Assembly: GCA_965644315.1 (NCBI GenBank)
Contig: CBFFRQ010000013.1
Location: 806,001-870,000 of the forward strand
Length of the DNA stretch: 64,000 nt
Reading direction: 5' to 3'
DNA from: Caecitellus pseudoparvulus
Lineage: Eukaryota; Bigyra: Bicosoecida
In this document: positions 52,043 through 61,763 of the stretch, piece after piece
Layout: each line of letters starts with the position of its first letter
Numbering within the stretch: position 1 is the stretch's first letter
Translations under genes and position numbers: made by a program
Notes under the pieces: generated by a model
Database searches by the model: none
Told to the model about the DNA's origin: nothing
What the model saw: the letters and a program-made list of their open reading frames with translations, nothing else

Positions 52043-52645
52043 ATGGCAGGCGACGGGCGCTACAGGTACAATGCCCTCTTCCACCATGCCAAGGCGCAGT
52101 TCTCTGCTGTCATCGCGGAGGAGCTGCAGCGCTTGTGCGCCACGAAAGGGTTGACGGAAGCGCAGGCCTTCCGTGAGCTGCTTCGCACGCTGCCCCTGCA
52201 GCAGGCGCAGGTGCCCGCTCATGAAGTGCAGAGCATGTGCCGAAACTTCAACTTGTCAAAGCCAGCTGGCGCTCTCAGCTTCGCCCTGCGCCCGGCGGTG
52301 TCTGCAGCCTCGGCAGCTGCTCAGGGTTGTGCTGCAACAACTGTGCAGCACTTGTGCTCCTCTTTGCGCGTGGCGGCTGACAGCGCCGCTGGAACCTCTG
52401 CAGACGGAAGTGTCGACGATGAGGCAGCTTCTTCGCCGCCACCTCACGTCAAGGACGCCAAGGCGGCGGCAGCAGACCCTCGGAAGCGGACTCGTGCAGC
52501 AAATTCCGCTGCTGGCCCGACCGAGACTTCCGCCGTGGGGGATGCCGCAGAGCCTGCCCAGACTGCCAAACGCGCTCGGAGGGTGTCTGCACCTCGAACC
52601 CCTGCTGGGGGGCCCGTCTCAGTCCCTGCCTCCCCGTCCACATAG
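52043..52645 (+). CDS. Hypothetical nuclear-type protein
   Basis: A single exon encoding 200 residues. The first 65 residues are helical (RYNALFHHAKAQFSAVIAEELQRLCATKGLTEAQAFRELLRTL), perhaps a small helical bundle. The rest is Ala/Ser/Pro-rich with basic patches (DPRKRTRA, KRARRVS) that look like nuclear localisation signals. I recognise no family. The open frame extends upstream to 51731 without supporting features; this ATG sits in a sequence context CCACCATGGC that fits a eukaryotic start. A downstream exon is possible because the next 460 nt hold no other gene. Confidence 0.55.
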   Translation: MAGDGRYRYNALFHHAKAQFSAVIAEELQRLCATKGLTEAQAFRELLRTLPLQQAQVPAHEVQSMCRNFNLSKPAGALSFALRPAVSAASAAAQGCAATTVQHLCSSLRVAADSAAGTSADGSVDDEAASSPPPHVKDAKAAAADPRKRTRAANSAAGPTETSAVGDAAEPAQTAKRARRVSAPRTPAGGPVSVPASPST

Positions 52646-53108
52646 TGTTCCGGACCTGCCGCTGTGGTTCTCGAAGTTGCTCGTGCCAAGGACGCTTCCG
52701 GCTCCTGCAGGCGCCGAGCGCGCACCACGGATCCCGTGGACGACGGCAGTTGCAGCCACAGTGATCAACAGCACATGGCCATGTCCACTCTCGCTTCTCT
52801 CCCCAGGCCGCCCTCCCGACGGTGGCCGTGTTGCAAATGCACTCACTGGTGCACCCACGAGCCAGCACCCCCCCTCACCAAGCACACGAGTTTCCCTGCA
52901 AATGCAGCACGTTCAGGCTGTGCACAATCCAAACACAATACAGGCAAGCCCTCAACACCCCTGAACTGCCTCGCACAGCTCCCAGGTCTGTTCGCTGCCC
53001 AAGGGAAGTGGTTCCCTGCGCGCCGCATCTCCCGCTGCGCCGGCAGCTTCTCCTCACGACCCCTGGGATAAACAGGGCGCACCAGAGGGTGTACCTTCCT
53101 GCATTACA
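52646..53108 (+). other. Intergenic region
   Basis: 463 nt with no supported gene. It could include 3' UTR or unseen 3' exons of the preceding hypothetical gene and the promoter of the CoaE-Nudix gene. Confidence 0.4.
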
Positions 53109-54724
53109 ATGGCCTCTACTGCACCTCCCAGCAACGTGCAGGTGATTGGCATTTGCGGAGGACGTAAGGCGGAGCGGCCCTGCTGCACTGCACTTTACCA
53201 CTGCACCACGCCGTGCCTGTCGCGCCAACACACAGTGGCCAGTGGCAAAAGCACAGTCGGGCACCTTCTTCGAGAGAAGGGGTTTATCGTCATTGATGCA
53301 GACAAGCTCGGGCATGCAGTGTGCGTGGCCTGCCAGCGGCGTCGCCCGCAGGCCATGGCTCACTCCCCGCTCGCCACACGTGCAGGTACGCGCCAGGCCA
53401 AACTGCGCACTCTGAGCTGGTGCAGGCGTTCGGGGAGGACATTCTGGCGGAAGACGGCAGCATCAACCGCAAGGTGCTGGGTGGCAAGGTCATGGGGGAC
53501 GCCGCTGCCCTGGACACACTGCAAGGCATTGTCTGGCCACGAATTGAAGGCGCGTTCCACAGTGCCGTGGCTGCGGCAGCCAGCGCCCTGCCAGAGGGCA
53601 GCGCAGGTGAAGGGGACTCCAAGCCAACCCTGTTTGTGGAAGCAGCTGTGCTGTTGAAGGCTGGCTGGGCTGACTCCTTCAGCAGTGTGTGGGGCGTGGT
53701 GGTGTCGGCCGACACGGCCTTGCAGCGCGCAGTGGGGCGGGGCATGCAGCGCGACCGTGCCCAGGCAGTCATGAAGAAGCAGGACTCTGTGGACACGGTG
53801 CGGGCAGCAGTGCAGACGACCATCTCGAACGATGGCGGCTTGGCCGAGCTGGAGGAGGCAGTGGCTGAGGCGCTGCGTGGTGCGGGGGCGGCTCCCCTGC
53901 CCCAGGCAGCTGCCGACGCGGTGCTGGCGACGTCACGCGGCGCCGCTGACGCAGGCAGTTCCCAGGACCTCATCACGCACGTGGATGAGGCGGACAATGT
54001 CGTGGGCAGTGTGCGCAGGTGGCGCATGCGGCAAGGCCGCCTGTGGCACCGGGCGACATACATCTACGTGCGGCGCAGCAGCGGCAAGTTGGTGGTGCAG
54101 AAGCGCAGCATGCAGAAGGACTTCTGCCCAGGGCAGTGGGACGTGCCCACGGGGGGCGTGGTGGACGCTGGGGAGGAGTGGATGCCGGCTGCCGCGCGGG
54201 AGCTGGAGGAGGAGCTGGGCATTCCCGCCGACAAGGCGTTCCTGTCCTGGTGCTTCAAGTTCAAGTACGAGAGCGAGCTGGCGCGGTGCTGGTGTGGCGT
54301 GCTGGACTGCGTGTGGGATGGGCCCATCCGGCGGCAGGAGTCTGAAGTGGACGCCGTGGCGGAGCTGCGGCCAGACCAGATCCACTCGGCACGCAGCAAG
54401 GGCATGACCTTCACCGCCGACGGCATGTACGGGCTGAAGATGTACGAGGAGTGGGTGTCCCGGGGCCGCCCAGCCACCATGCGCACGATGCCTGGGAACC
54501 TAGAGTACGTGCAGTGGGCCGACCGCCAGAACGGCGATGTTGGCGGGTCGGCGCTGCAGGAGACGCCTTCGCAGGCGGGAGCAGGTACCCCCCGCTCCAC
54601 ACGCTCAGCTGTGCCGTGGTTGCAGGTGGGCATCATCAGTGGCGTGGTTGTTGCGGGCCTGGCGTTTCTCGCCTGGCGACAGCAGTCGGCTAAGCCAGCC
54701 AAGCAGGGACCAGGCAAATCTTGA
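53109..54724 (+). CDS. Dephospho-CoA kinase / Nudix hydrolase fusion with TM anchor
   Basis: Three exons: 53109-53163, 53236-53320 and 53386-54724 (donors GTAAGG and GTGCGT), giving 492 residues. Exon joining rebuilds the P-loop GICGGLASGKSTVG (about 15-28) and IDADKLGHAVYAPG, the start of a CoaE-type dephospho-CoA kinase that makes CoA from dephospho-CoA and ATP. The domain continues to about 210 (LFVEAAVLLKAGW, RQ-type lid). Residues about 245-440 are a Nudix domain with a full box, GGVVDAGEEWMPAAARELEEELGI (G x5 E x7 REL x EE x GI, about 303-326), preceded by DEADNVVGSV as in isopentenyl-diphosphate-isomerase-like Nudix proteins. Residues about 461-479 are a hydrophobic tail anchor. The fusion suggests membrane-bound CoA synthesis coupled to clean-up of a nucleotide or CoA derivative; the Nudix substrate is unknown. 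Confidence 0.88.
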
Positions 54725-55137
54725 GCTGCCCCCGCCCGCGAGGGCATGCGTTGCACCTGAGTGGCAGCAGGCAGCACGCTGCACAATGCAAATGCCGCAC
54801 GAGGACTGCTGCCTGCGCAGTCCGCCGCCTCTGCTGCCGCCGCATGTGTTTGCCACCCAGCTCTGCTCCTGCTCAGGCCGCGCCTGGCCCGACACCAACA
54901 CAGCTGGTGCACGGGCACTTCCGCGCACGGAGTTCTGAGGGGGGAAGGCTCGCCAAGCGACGCCCACTCCATCGGAAGGCAGCCAATAGTCGGTTTCTTT
55001 GCCGAGCCTGCCGCCGCCGTTTCTAAAACGGCCTGTTGCGCCCCAAAACGCTGTGGTGCAGCCGCCGTCTTCCCTCACACCTGGCCTCGCTGCCCTCGCT
55101 CGCCCGCGGAACCAGCGCACCACCGGCTTCCACAAGT
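54725..55137 (+). other. Intergenic region before the second MYB gene
   Basis: 413 nt. A plus-strand frame open from 54999 runs into the MYB gene but lacks support. No motif was recognised. Confidence 0.4.
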
Positions 55138-56792
55138 ATGCCACGAGACACCAACACCAAGCGTTGGTCGAAGGAGGTGCGGGAAGTGCTGTGCATGGGC
55201 GCCTGCGCCGCGTTGGCGTGCGCAAGAGAAGCGTGCCTCAAACCCCGCACACGCATCGTCTGACGCAGGAGGACCTGGCCCTGCGAGCCATCGTCAAGCA
55301 GTGGCAACTGAATGGAGACAACGAAGGCAGGGCCAAGTGGCCTGCCATTGCTGACGAGTTGAATGCTCGCACCGGCATCGAGCGCGCTCCCAAGCAGTGC
55401 CGTGAGCGGTACAAGAATGTCGTTGCGGATGGCGTTGTGGTGGGGCAGTGGACGGAGAGCGACGACGCCGTCATCCTGCAGCGCCACACGGAAGTGGGCA
55501 ACAAGTGGGTCAAAATCGCGCAGTTCCTGGCTGGGCGCCCCGAGAACAGCGTCAAGAACCGCTACCACTCTCTCCTCCGGCGGGCGCTGAAGGGGGACCA
55601 GTACCCCATCCAAGTCGCGAAGCAAGCCGGCGGCACGGCCTTCCTGGCTGCAGTGGAGCTCAAGCTGGCAGGCGGCGCAGGTGGCGCAGGTGCCGGCGGC
55701 GCCAAGGGGTCCCGCGCCGCTGGGCGTGGCACCAAGCGGCGGCGTGCTGGGGCCAGCACCAGTGCGAGTGCCGCCGGCGCCGCTGCCGCGAAGATGCCGT
55801 CCCTCGGCGTGGGTGGGCGGGGCAGCCTGCCAGGCATGATGCCAGGCATGTCTGGGGGCATGTTCACCACCGGCATGCCGTCCCACGCCCACAGCATGTT
55901 CATGCCGCTGCACGGGATGCAAGGGGACGCCGGGGGCAACATGCTGGTGTCGGGGGGGCCGCACACCTTCAACGACATCGCCACGGCCACTGTCGCCGCC
56001 ATGCAGGCCGCCGCCGCCATGCAGGAGAGCCTGGTCAGCATGAACACCGAGACGCAGATCGCCATGATCGCAGCCGCCATGACCGGGTCCCCAGACGTGG
56101 ACCCAGCCGTGCAGGACCAGCTGCGCCGCTCAGAGGACCTGTGGAAGGGCCTGCTGTCCAGCACCGCCAGCATGGGCGGCATGAAGGGGTACCACGGCAG
56201 CCTGCCTGGGTACCCCATGCTGGCTGTCCCGCCCACCAGCGCTGCTGGGCCGGTGCCAGTGTCGGCAGCGGCCATCCCCGCTCCGGCAGGTGTTTCCGCA
56301 GGCATGCCGGGGCCAGTGCACTTGGCTGTTTCCACAAGCGACTCGGCCCAGGCGGCGTCTGTGCCTGGGGTGACGGTGGCGTCCCAGGCGCCGGCCGGCC
56401 TGTCCAGTGCACCCCCCGTCGTGTCGGCGCCGGCCGCCGCCCCCACCTCAGGCGCCCAGCAGCACCTGGTGCGCGACCTCATGGGGCGGGACCTCACCAT
56501 CAGCATCCCCAACATGGCTTCGGGTGGTCCCGGGTTGCCCGGCTCCATGGGCTTCCAGTTGCCGGGCGGGCCGCTGTCTTCCGCCGGCTCACCCATGTTC
56601 ATGTTTTCGCCCTCCAACGGCCCCTTCGGCGTGATGGGGCTGGGAGGAGGTGGGCCCACCAGCACGCGCTCGGATGGCATGGGCATGGGCGGCGACAGCC
56701 TGGCTGCCACCGGCACACCCACAGCTTTTCTCGTGGGCTTGCAGGGGGGAGGCGAGGGGGACGCCGCCGCCCCCGCGCCCTCTGCCCAGTGA
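55138..56792 (+). CDS. MYB-domain protein (two repeats)
   Basis: Two exons, 55138-55176 and 55269-56792, joining in phase 0 through GTGCGG to 520 residues. Splicing rebuilds the first MYB repeat: KRWSKE-EDLALRAIVKQW, then AKWPAIADELNAR and CRERYKNVV; the second is GQWTESDDAVILQRHTEVGNKWVKIAQFLAGRPENSVKNRYHSLLRR (about 65-112). This is a typical R2R3-like DNA-binding unit of a nuclear transcription factor. The rest is Gly/Ala/Met-rich, with repeated GM and PGM dipeptides and no domain. The intron sits at the same place within repeat 1 as in the other MYB gene (after the W-S-x-E/Q motif), which suggests common descent. Confidence 0.88.
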
Positions 56793-56837
56793 CACACAAA
56801 CACGAATGCATACATTGTTCGCAGGCCCAGGAGTCCG

Positions 56838-57698
56838 TCAGGCTGGTGGCGCCCCTGCGCCACCAGCCTTGGCCAAGGCCCCCCTATACCGCGCAAAGTC
56901 GTCCCCTGCCCCAGCCAGCCCGGCATCGGGGGCGGCGTCTGGGACGACGGCTGCCTTGAGGCGTGTCACCAGCACGGCAGCAGCGTGGGCCATGCTGGCC
57001 AACTCCTCGTCGCCGGCAGCCTGCGCGTGCTGCTGCACGGCTTGGGCGATGGCGAGGGATTCGTCCAGTCGCCCGCTGTGCAGTGCGATGTACACGAAGT
57101 GCATGTGCACGCGGGCGTACAGGGCGGGGTCGCCTAGAGCACGGGCCACGGCAAGTTGTCGAGAAGCCAAGGCCTTGGCTGCATCTAGGTGGCCGCACAG
57201 GAAGTGCCCACCGCCCAGTGTGGACACCATGGCGTTGGTGTGCAGCAACGCTTGCTTGCGAGCCACGAGGCGCATGAGGCGCTTGCCGAACACCTCCCCT
57301 GGCCCTGCCACCATGAGCCGGGCAGACACAGCCAGGGCAGAGGAAGGTAATGTGCGCATTTCGCACACTGTCACACTGGGTGGGTGGTGGAGCACGAGGG
57401 GGGGGAAGGCTGCCGACGACGCCGTGCTGGGCGAAGCCAGGAACCGCAACGCAGCCTCGCAAATGGCTGCTGAGGCATCCTCCGGAAAGCCAGCTGATGC
57501 CAGGCACTGAAGTACATCACGCGAGTCAGCACTCCTCTGCTCCTCGTGTCCGGGGCTACTCACGAGCATGTGGAAGCGGCCTTGCTCCGGCTCGGCTTCC
57601 AGCACGCATTCGATTTCCGCACATGCCTCGTCAGGGCGATCGGAGTCCTTGGCCTCCTCACCAGGGGGGTGTGCAAGCTTCGACCCCGAGCTCGCCAT
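56838..57698 (-). CDS. Conserved-looking helical protein, unknown function
   Basis: The frame is open over 286 codons, but positions 57563-57507 form a likely 57-nt in-frame intron (GTGAGT ... TACTTCAG with a CTGAC branch-like element), leaving 267 residues. The core (about 110-230) is alpha-helical and TPR-like: KRLMRLVARKQALLHTNAM, GGGHFLCGHLDAAKALASRQLAVARALGDPALYARVHMHFVYIALHSGRLDESLAIAQAV. It resembles an uncharacterised eukaryotic DUF family (possibly DUF4807) that I recall weakly. A TATATAAG element lies only 6 nt before the ATG, so translation may instead begin at the ATG at 57569, giving MLCLASAGFPED after splicing. Function is unknown. Confidence 0.7.
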   Translation of the reverse strand: MASSGSKLAHPPGEEAKDSDRPDEACAEIECVLEAEPEQGRFHMLVSSPGHEEQRSADSRDVLQCLASAGFPEDASAAICEAALRFLASPSTASSAAFPPLVLHHPPSVTVCEMRTLPSSALAVSARLMVAGPGEVFGKRLMRLVARKQALLHTNAMVSTLGGGHFLCGHLDAAKALASRQLAVARALGDPALYARVHMHFVYIALHSGRLDESLAIAQAVQQHAQAAGDEELASMAHAAAVLVTRLKAAVVPDAAPDAGLAGAGDDFARYRGALAKAGGAGAPPA

Positions 57699-57703
57699 GG
57701 AAT

Positions 57704-57711
57704 CTTATATA
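57704..57711 (-). promoter_or_regulatory. TATA-box-like element
   Basis: TATATAAG on the minus strand, the clearest TATA-like sequence in the window, immediately upstream of the ATG at 57698. If real, transcription would start about 25-30 nt downstream, inside the annotated first exon. Confidence 0.45.
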
Positions 57712-57823
57712 CCCACAGTGGAGAGTGGGTTGGCACTAGAGCTCATGCATGGCAATCGCGTGAAGGGCAGGGTTCTATGATTTGGGATGTCAGAAGCAGG
57801 GATTGTCAGGGTGTCCGGCTCCG

Positions 57824-57862
57824 CACCCTCCGGGTGTCAGGGAACTGGCCTTCGGCCAGTTC
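57824..57862. other. Two adjacent perfect hairpins
   Basis: CACCC-TCC-GGGTG (57824-57836) is followed by GAACTGGCC-TTC-GGCCAGTTC (57842-57862), a nine-base perfect stem, then a C-run. They lie at one edge of the anomalous 57.8-59.6 kb region. They could be an RNA 3' stem-loop, a mobile-element end, or chance. Confidence 0.5.
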
Positions 57863-58482
57863 TTGACCCCCCCCCCTCAAGGACCTCAATAAACGACATC
57901 CTGTGGTCCATAGCGTCGCTTTATGGGTACAATGTGTCTTCTTGTGCCATCCTCTGTGAATCTGTGTGCCTCCGAATGCGCTTCAAGTGAGACATCAAAA
58001 CCTTGGTAGAGCAAGTCAGCAACTTTGTGACCGTCTTTGACTTCTTATACAGATATTGCTGCAGTTTTGCATCTGGGCAGGCAATCTTGTCCTACTCAAC
58101 ACGGTACCCAGCCCAAATAGTGCAAAATGTGTGCGATATTGCTTGTACGGCACTGTTTCGGTTGGCATGGTGATCTGTGGTCTGCGTGGTGTCGCTTGCG
58201 TGGATGCCCAGAGCTCTGCGTAGACAATCCTGTACAAGGAGCGAGAGCAATGCTGGGTGGAAATGGTATGCAGACACCCTTTGTGGTGAATCCTTGCCCA
58301 AATTGCGCAAATTTGATGAACATTCACGCAGGAGAGGCGCCTCCATTGACCCCAGGCATCCGCCCGCCCGATCCATCCTTGAAGCTTGTCTCCGCAAGCA
58401 GTGACTCGGACCCGAAAGAAAGCCGGCCAAGAGAAGTGCCTCAAAATTGCCTCTGCATTGGAAATCTCGCTTCAACACCCGA

Positions 58483-59435
58483 TCAGCTCCCCCACACGTC
58501 AAGAAGCGTTCCCTGCTTCCCTCCATCGGACCTCGCAGCCGACTTCAGACCGCTTGGAGGCGCTCCTCCTGCACGAACTCTCTTCTTGCCACCAACAGCC
58601 TGGCCCGAAGGGGCAGCTGTAGCCCCAGCAAGTGAGCATGCACGCGCAGCAGGAGCAACTCGAGAGGAAACAAGCTGCCCAGCTAGCCCATTCGGGCCCG
58701 TGACGAGTGCCTGGCTCAGCTCCTGGCGCCCAGAGTCGACTGAAGAGTTGCTCACTTTGAAGCGTGGGGCCAGCCAGTCCTTGATGCGCCGAGCAAGAAA
58801 CTGCTGATTGGAAAGCAGCAAGAGTTGGCTGCCAAGAAGTTGTCGGTGTGCTCTGGTCCTCTTGCCACTGGCACACCAGTCGGTCAGCACGGAGATGAAG
58901 CGCGCAGCTCTTGCACTTATGACCAGTGTTGAGAACACTGCCTGCGCTACACGGGAGAAGAGGGGCCAAGCAGCTGTCTCCCTCTCCACCATGCCTCCAG
59001 ATGCTTGCAGAATGCGGCTTTCTTCGCGCCATCGCTGCCGATCTCAAGGCCAGCAAGCTCTTGTTGACTCCCACAGAACGCAACAAAGTCACACCACTCA
59101 TCCTCGAATTGGAAAGCAGTCCCTCCGTTGTTGTCCAACAGGTGTAGCAGCTCTGTTTCACCGTCAATCTGCCCTCTGCAAAGGATCATGACCAAACCAC
59201 AGACTACAGCAGCTTCGGGAAGCTCTCCAGGCTCTGCGTGCGCGCAGTACTTGGTGATTGACTTGTCGCGGTGTGCAAAGCGATGACCAGCGTCTGCCAG
59301 AGGGCGTAGCAGGTCCATGAGGTTCCACCTGGCGGCGATGACTTCGCCCCACCCCTTGAGTCTCATCCAGCCCCAATCCGCAGCCTTGAGGCACAGCGCA
59401 GCGACGGCGGCTTGAGCGCGCTGTAGAGAAGGCAT
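58483..59435 (-). pseudogene. Two overlapping minus-strand frames, broken gene or element remnant
   Basis: Frame A (59435-58947) reads MPSLQRAQAAVAALCLKAAD, then WNLMDLLRPLADAGHRFAHR, CAHAEPGELPEAAVVCGLV and FQFEDEWCDFVAFCGSQQEL, ending in a stop. Frame B (58992-58483), shifted by -1, reads ARFISVLTDWCASGKR, LLLSNQQFLARRIKDWL and ends KQGTLLDVWGS. Both have protein-like composition and look like consecutive parts of one protein, but no GT-AG intron links them in phase. The final QGTLLDVW is close to a PCNA-binding box. The region is less GC-rich than its neighbours. I cannot name the family: a degenerate gene, a mobile-element protein, or a sequence error are all possible. Confidence 0.35.
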
Positions 59436-59918
59436 GTCTCTTCTCCCAGGATCCGGGGCACACTGAAGTCTCTCACCAATGTCAGTGAGGCGCACTGCTC
59501 TGCTGCACGCCCTCTGCCATGTTGCAGGGACAGCAGTGAAACGTGACCGAAACCCCAATCACTGTACCTCCGTTGCGAGCGAATCTGGCTATGTTCAGGA
59601 ACCTGCGGGCGTAAATACCAAGCCTCAAGTACTAGAAAGTGCTATGATTTGGTGTATTGGCGGCAAAGTGGCATTTGGCCCTGCTCGAGAACCAGCGCTG
59701 GCAGGCGAATGGAGGTTGATGATCGTCCTCCCAGCGCATTTGACACGGGCGGCGAGGAAGGGGCGCCCATGCGGGGCGATCCCCCCCCCCCCCCCAAGGT
59801 TGGGTGTCTGGCATCTCAACCAAAAGGGCGTAGAAATGGCTCCTTCTACATCCCTGAGCTCCTTGTCCATGGACGGGAGGCGAGCGGACAACACCCGCCT
59901 TCCCCCCATACTGCCGCC
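59436..59918. other. Intergenic region with poly-C tract
   Basis: No supported gene. A run of 14 C (59781-59794) and a second copy of CTATGATTTGG (59642-59652; the first is at 57775-57785) are the only marked features. Confidence 0.45.
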
Positions 59919-61515
59919 TCACGAAGCGAGCCTGCGAAGAGTCCGGAACCTGTGCCTATTCAGCTCACCACCACTGTTGGCCTGCGAGAGGGCCTGCTTC
60001 AGGATGAGGCTGGGATGCTCCTGCGCCACCTTCAGGATGAGCGAGCCGAAGAAGGAATTCGCCCAAGCGAACCAGGCACGCGTGTACCCCCCTGCGTCGT
60101 CCACAGCCACGCTTTCGTGCATCAGGCCCGTGCAGCGGCCCACCTCCAGCAGTTGCCCCAGCAGGTGCTGGATTTCGCTGGGGTTGTCTGAGCTCCAGGC
60201 CTGGACGATGAGCGACATTGGCCAGACACGCCCCTGCCCCGTGTGGGGACTGCCCACCCCCGAAATGACGGAGCCATTGAAAAACCAGGGGTTTGCCTTG
60301 CTCAACACGCCGGCACGCGTCGCGGCGAGGAGCGGGTCGGACAGGTTCTTGAAGCCCAGGTAGGGCAGGGAGAGCAAGGATGGTACGTTGGCGTCATCCA
60401 TGAAGTACGCTGAGCCGAAGCCGTCCACTTCGTACGCGTACACCTTGCCCGCCACAGGGTGGTCCACCGTGCCCCACTTGGCTATGGCTGCCTCCACACT
60501 GCGGGCCAGTGCACCGGCTTTGGCTGCGAGGGCGGTCTGGCCCACTGCTGACAGGGCCGGCACGACGCTTCGCAGGGCCACGACAGCCATGGCATTCTGG
60601 GGGATGTTGAAGGGCAGTTTGGCGGCATCATCTGAGGGCCGGAAGCCCGTCTTGATGAGGCCGGTGGCGCCAGCGGGCGCGCCTCGGCCCCACTCCAACG
60701 AGTCACTGGGCTGACTCGTCGTGCGTTGGAAGGTGTACACAGGCCCCGCCCCCACATCTTCCTGCTGCGTGCTGGCCTGCTGCTCTGTGAATGTGTCCAG
60801 CACGGTGGCCACGGCGTTGACCCACGTCGCACTCTGGAAGGGGGTCGTGTCCCGCTGCCCCACCTGGTCAAACCACTCGCCAGACAGCTTGAGGAAGGCC
60901 GCCAGGCTGTCCACCTCGTACTTGCGTTCGAAAATTATGGGTGTGTAGCCTGCTAGGCGAGTGCCAGCGAACCCTGGCTTGGAGGTCGAGTCGCTCTGAA
61001 TGTGAGGCGATGGCAGGGAGCCCGGCATCTGAAACGCATTTGCGTAGGGGTCTGCGGTGATGAAGGCAGCCTGGCGCGCAATGACGCCATGTACCAGCCC
61101 AGCCAACGCCGTGTCCTGGGAGACAAAGGGCAGGTACGGCAGGATCTGGTTCGTGGAGTCGCGCAGCCACATGGCATCAATGTCCCCTGTTATGACAAAG
61201 GTGTCGTTGCTGCCGACGCTGTGCACCGTCGTGTCCAAGGTGTTGGGCCAGCAGTTTGCAAAGAGCTGTGCGAGGGCTGGGTCCTTGAACATGGGCACCA
61301 GCTGAGCGATGCGAGCGTCCACTGCCTTGCTGCGGAATCTGCGGCAGGGCACCAGGGTGCGGAATGTGAAACAGCCAACACGCCATTGGCAACAGAGCTG
61401 GCCGAGCTCACCGGCGCTGCGCAGCAGGTGGGCGGGCATCAGGCACTTGACAAGCACAGTGCCCAACTTGGACAGCACAGGCTGCCAAAGCCGCGCTCAG
61501 CACTAAGTTCCGCAT
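59919..61515 (-). CDS. GH125 exo-alpha-mannosidase, secreted
   Basis: Two exons, 61515-61412 and 61338-59919 (73-nt intron, GTGAGC donor), giving 507 residues. The first exon supplies a signal peptide (MRNLVLSAALAACAVQVGHCA). The mature domain carries GH125 hallmarks: ANCWPNTLDTTV, then TFVITGDIDAMWLRDST with the catalytic-region acids (about 85-96), DPYANAFQ, RKYEVDSLAAFLKL, YEVDGFGSAYFMDDANVPSLLSLPYLG and a late GLMHESV. GH125 enzymes are metal-independent inverting mannosidases that remove alpha-1,6-linked mannose. They are known from bacteria and fungi; here the enzyme would act in the secretory pathway, a digestive compartment or outside, which suits a phagotroph. Length is normal and no TM is present. 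Confidence 0.93.
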
Positions 61516-61763
61516 GGTGCTGAGCGTGTGAGTGGGTACAGGCAGGAGGCGGCACACCGTCGCCGGCAGGGTGGCACCTGGGCACAAAAGCTCAGGGTGG
61601 GACAGCCTGACCGATTCTGTGCGTCTGCAGCTAAGTTGAGAGTGAGTGTGGATTTGCCAGGCAGAAAGTGTGGCCTGTCATTGATTGCAGAGGTGTGTGC
61701 CGTGCCGTTTTGACCCCACGCAGTCAAAAGAGCCATACAAACTCAGACCACTTCGTGTCCGCC
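61516..61763. promoter_or_regulatory. Bidirectional promoter, GH125 and FANCD2 genes
   Basis: 248 nt separate the divergent starts. No TATA box or other motif is clear. Confidence 0.45.

Noticed and set aside
54590-54650. A fourth intron in the CoaE-Nudix gene (GTACCCC to TTGCAG)
   Set aside because: It would be about 41 nt, shorter than any other intron here, and the reading frame is open through it.
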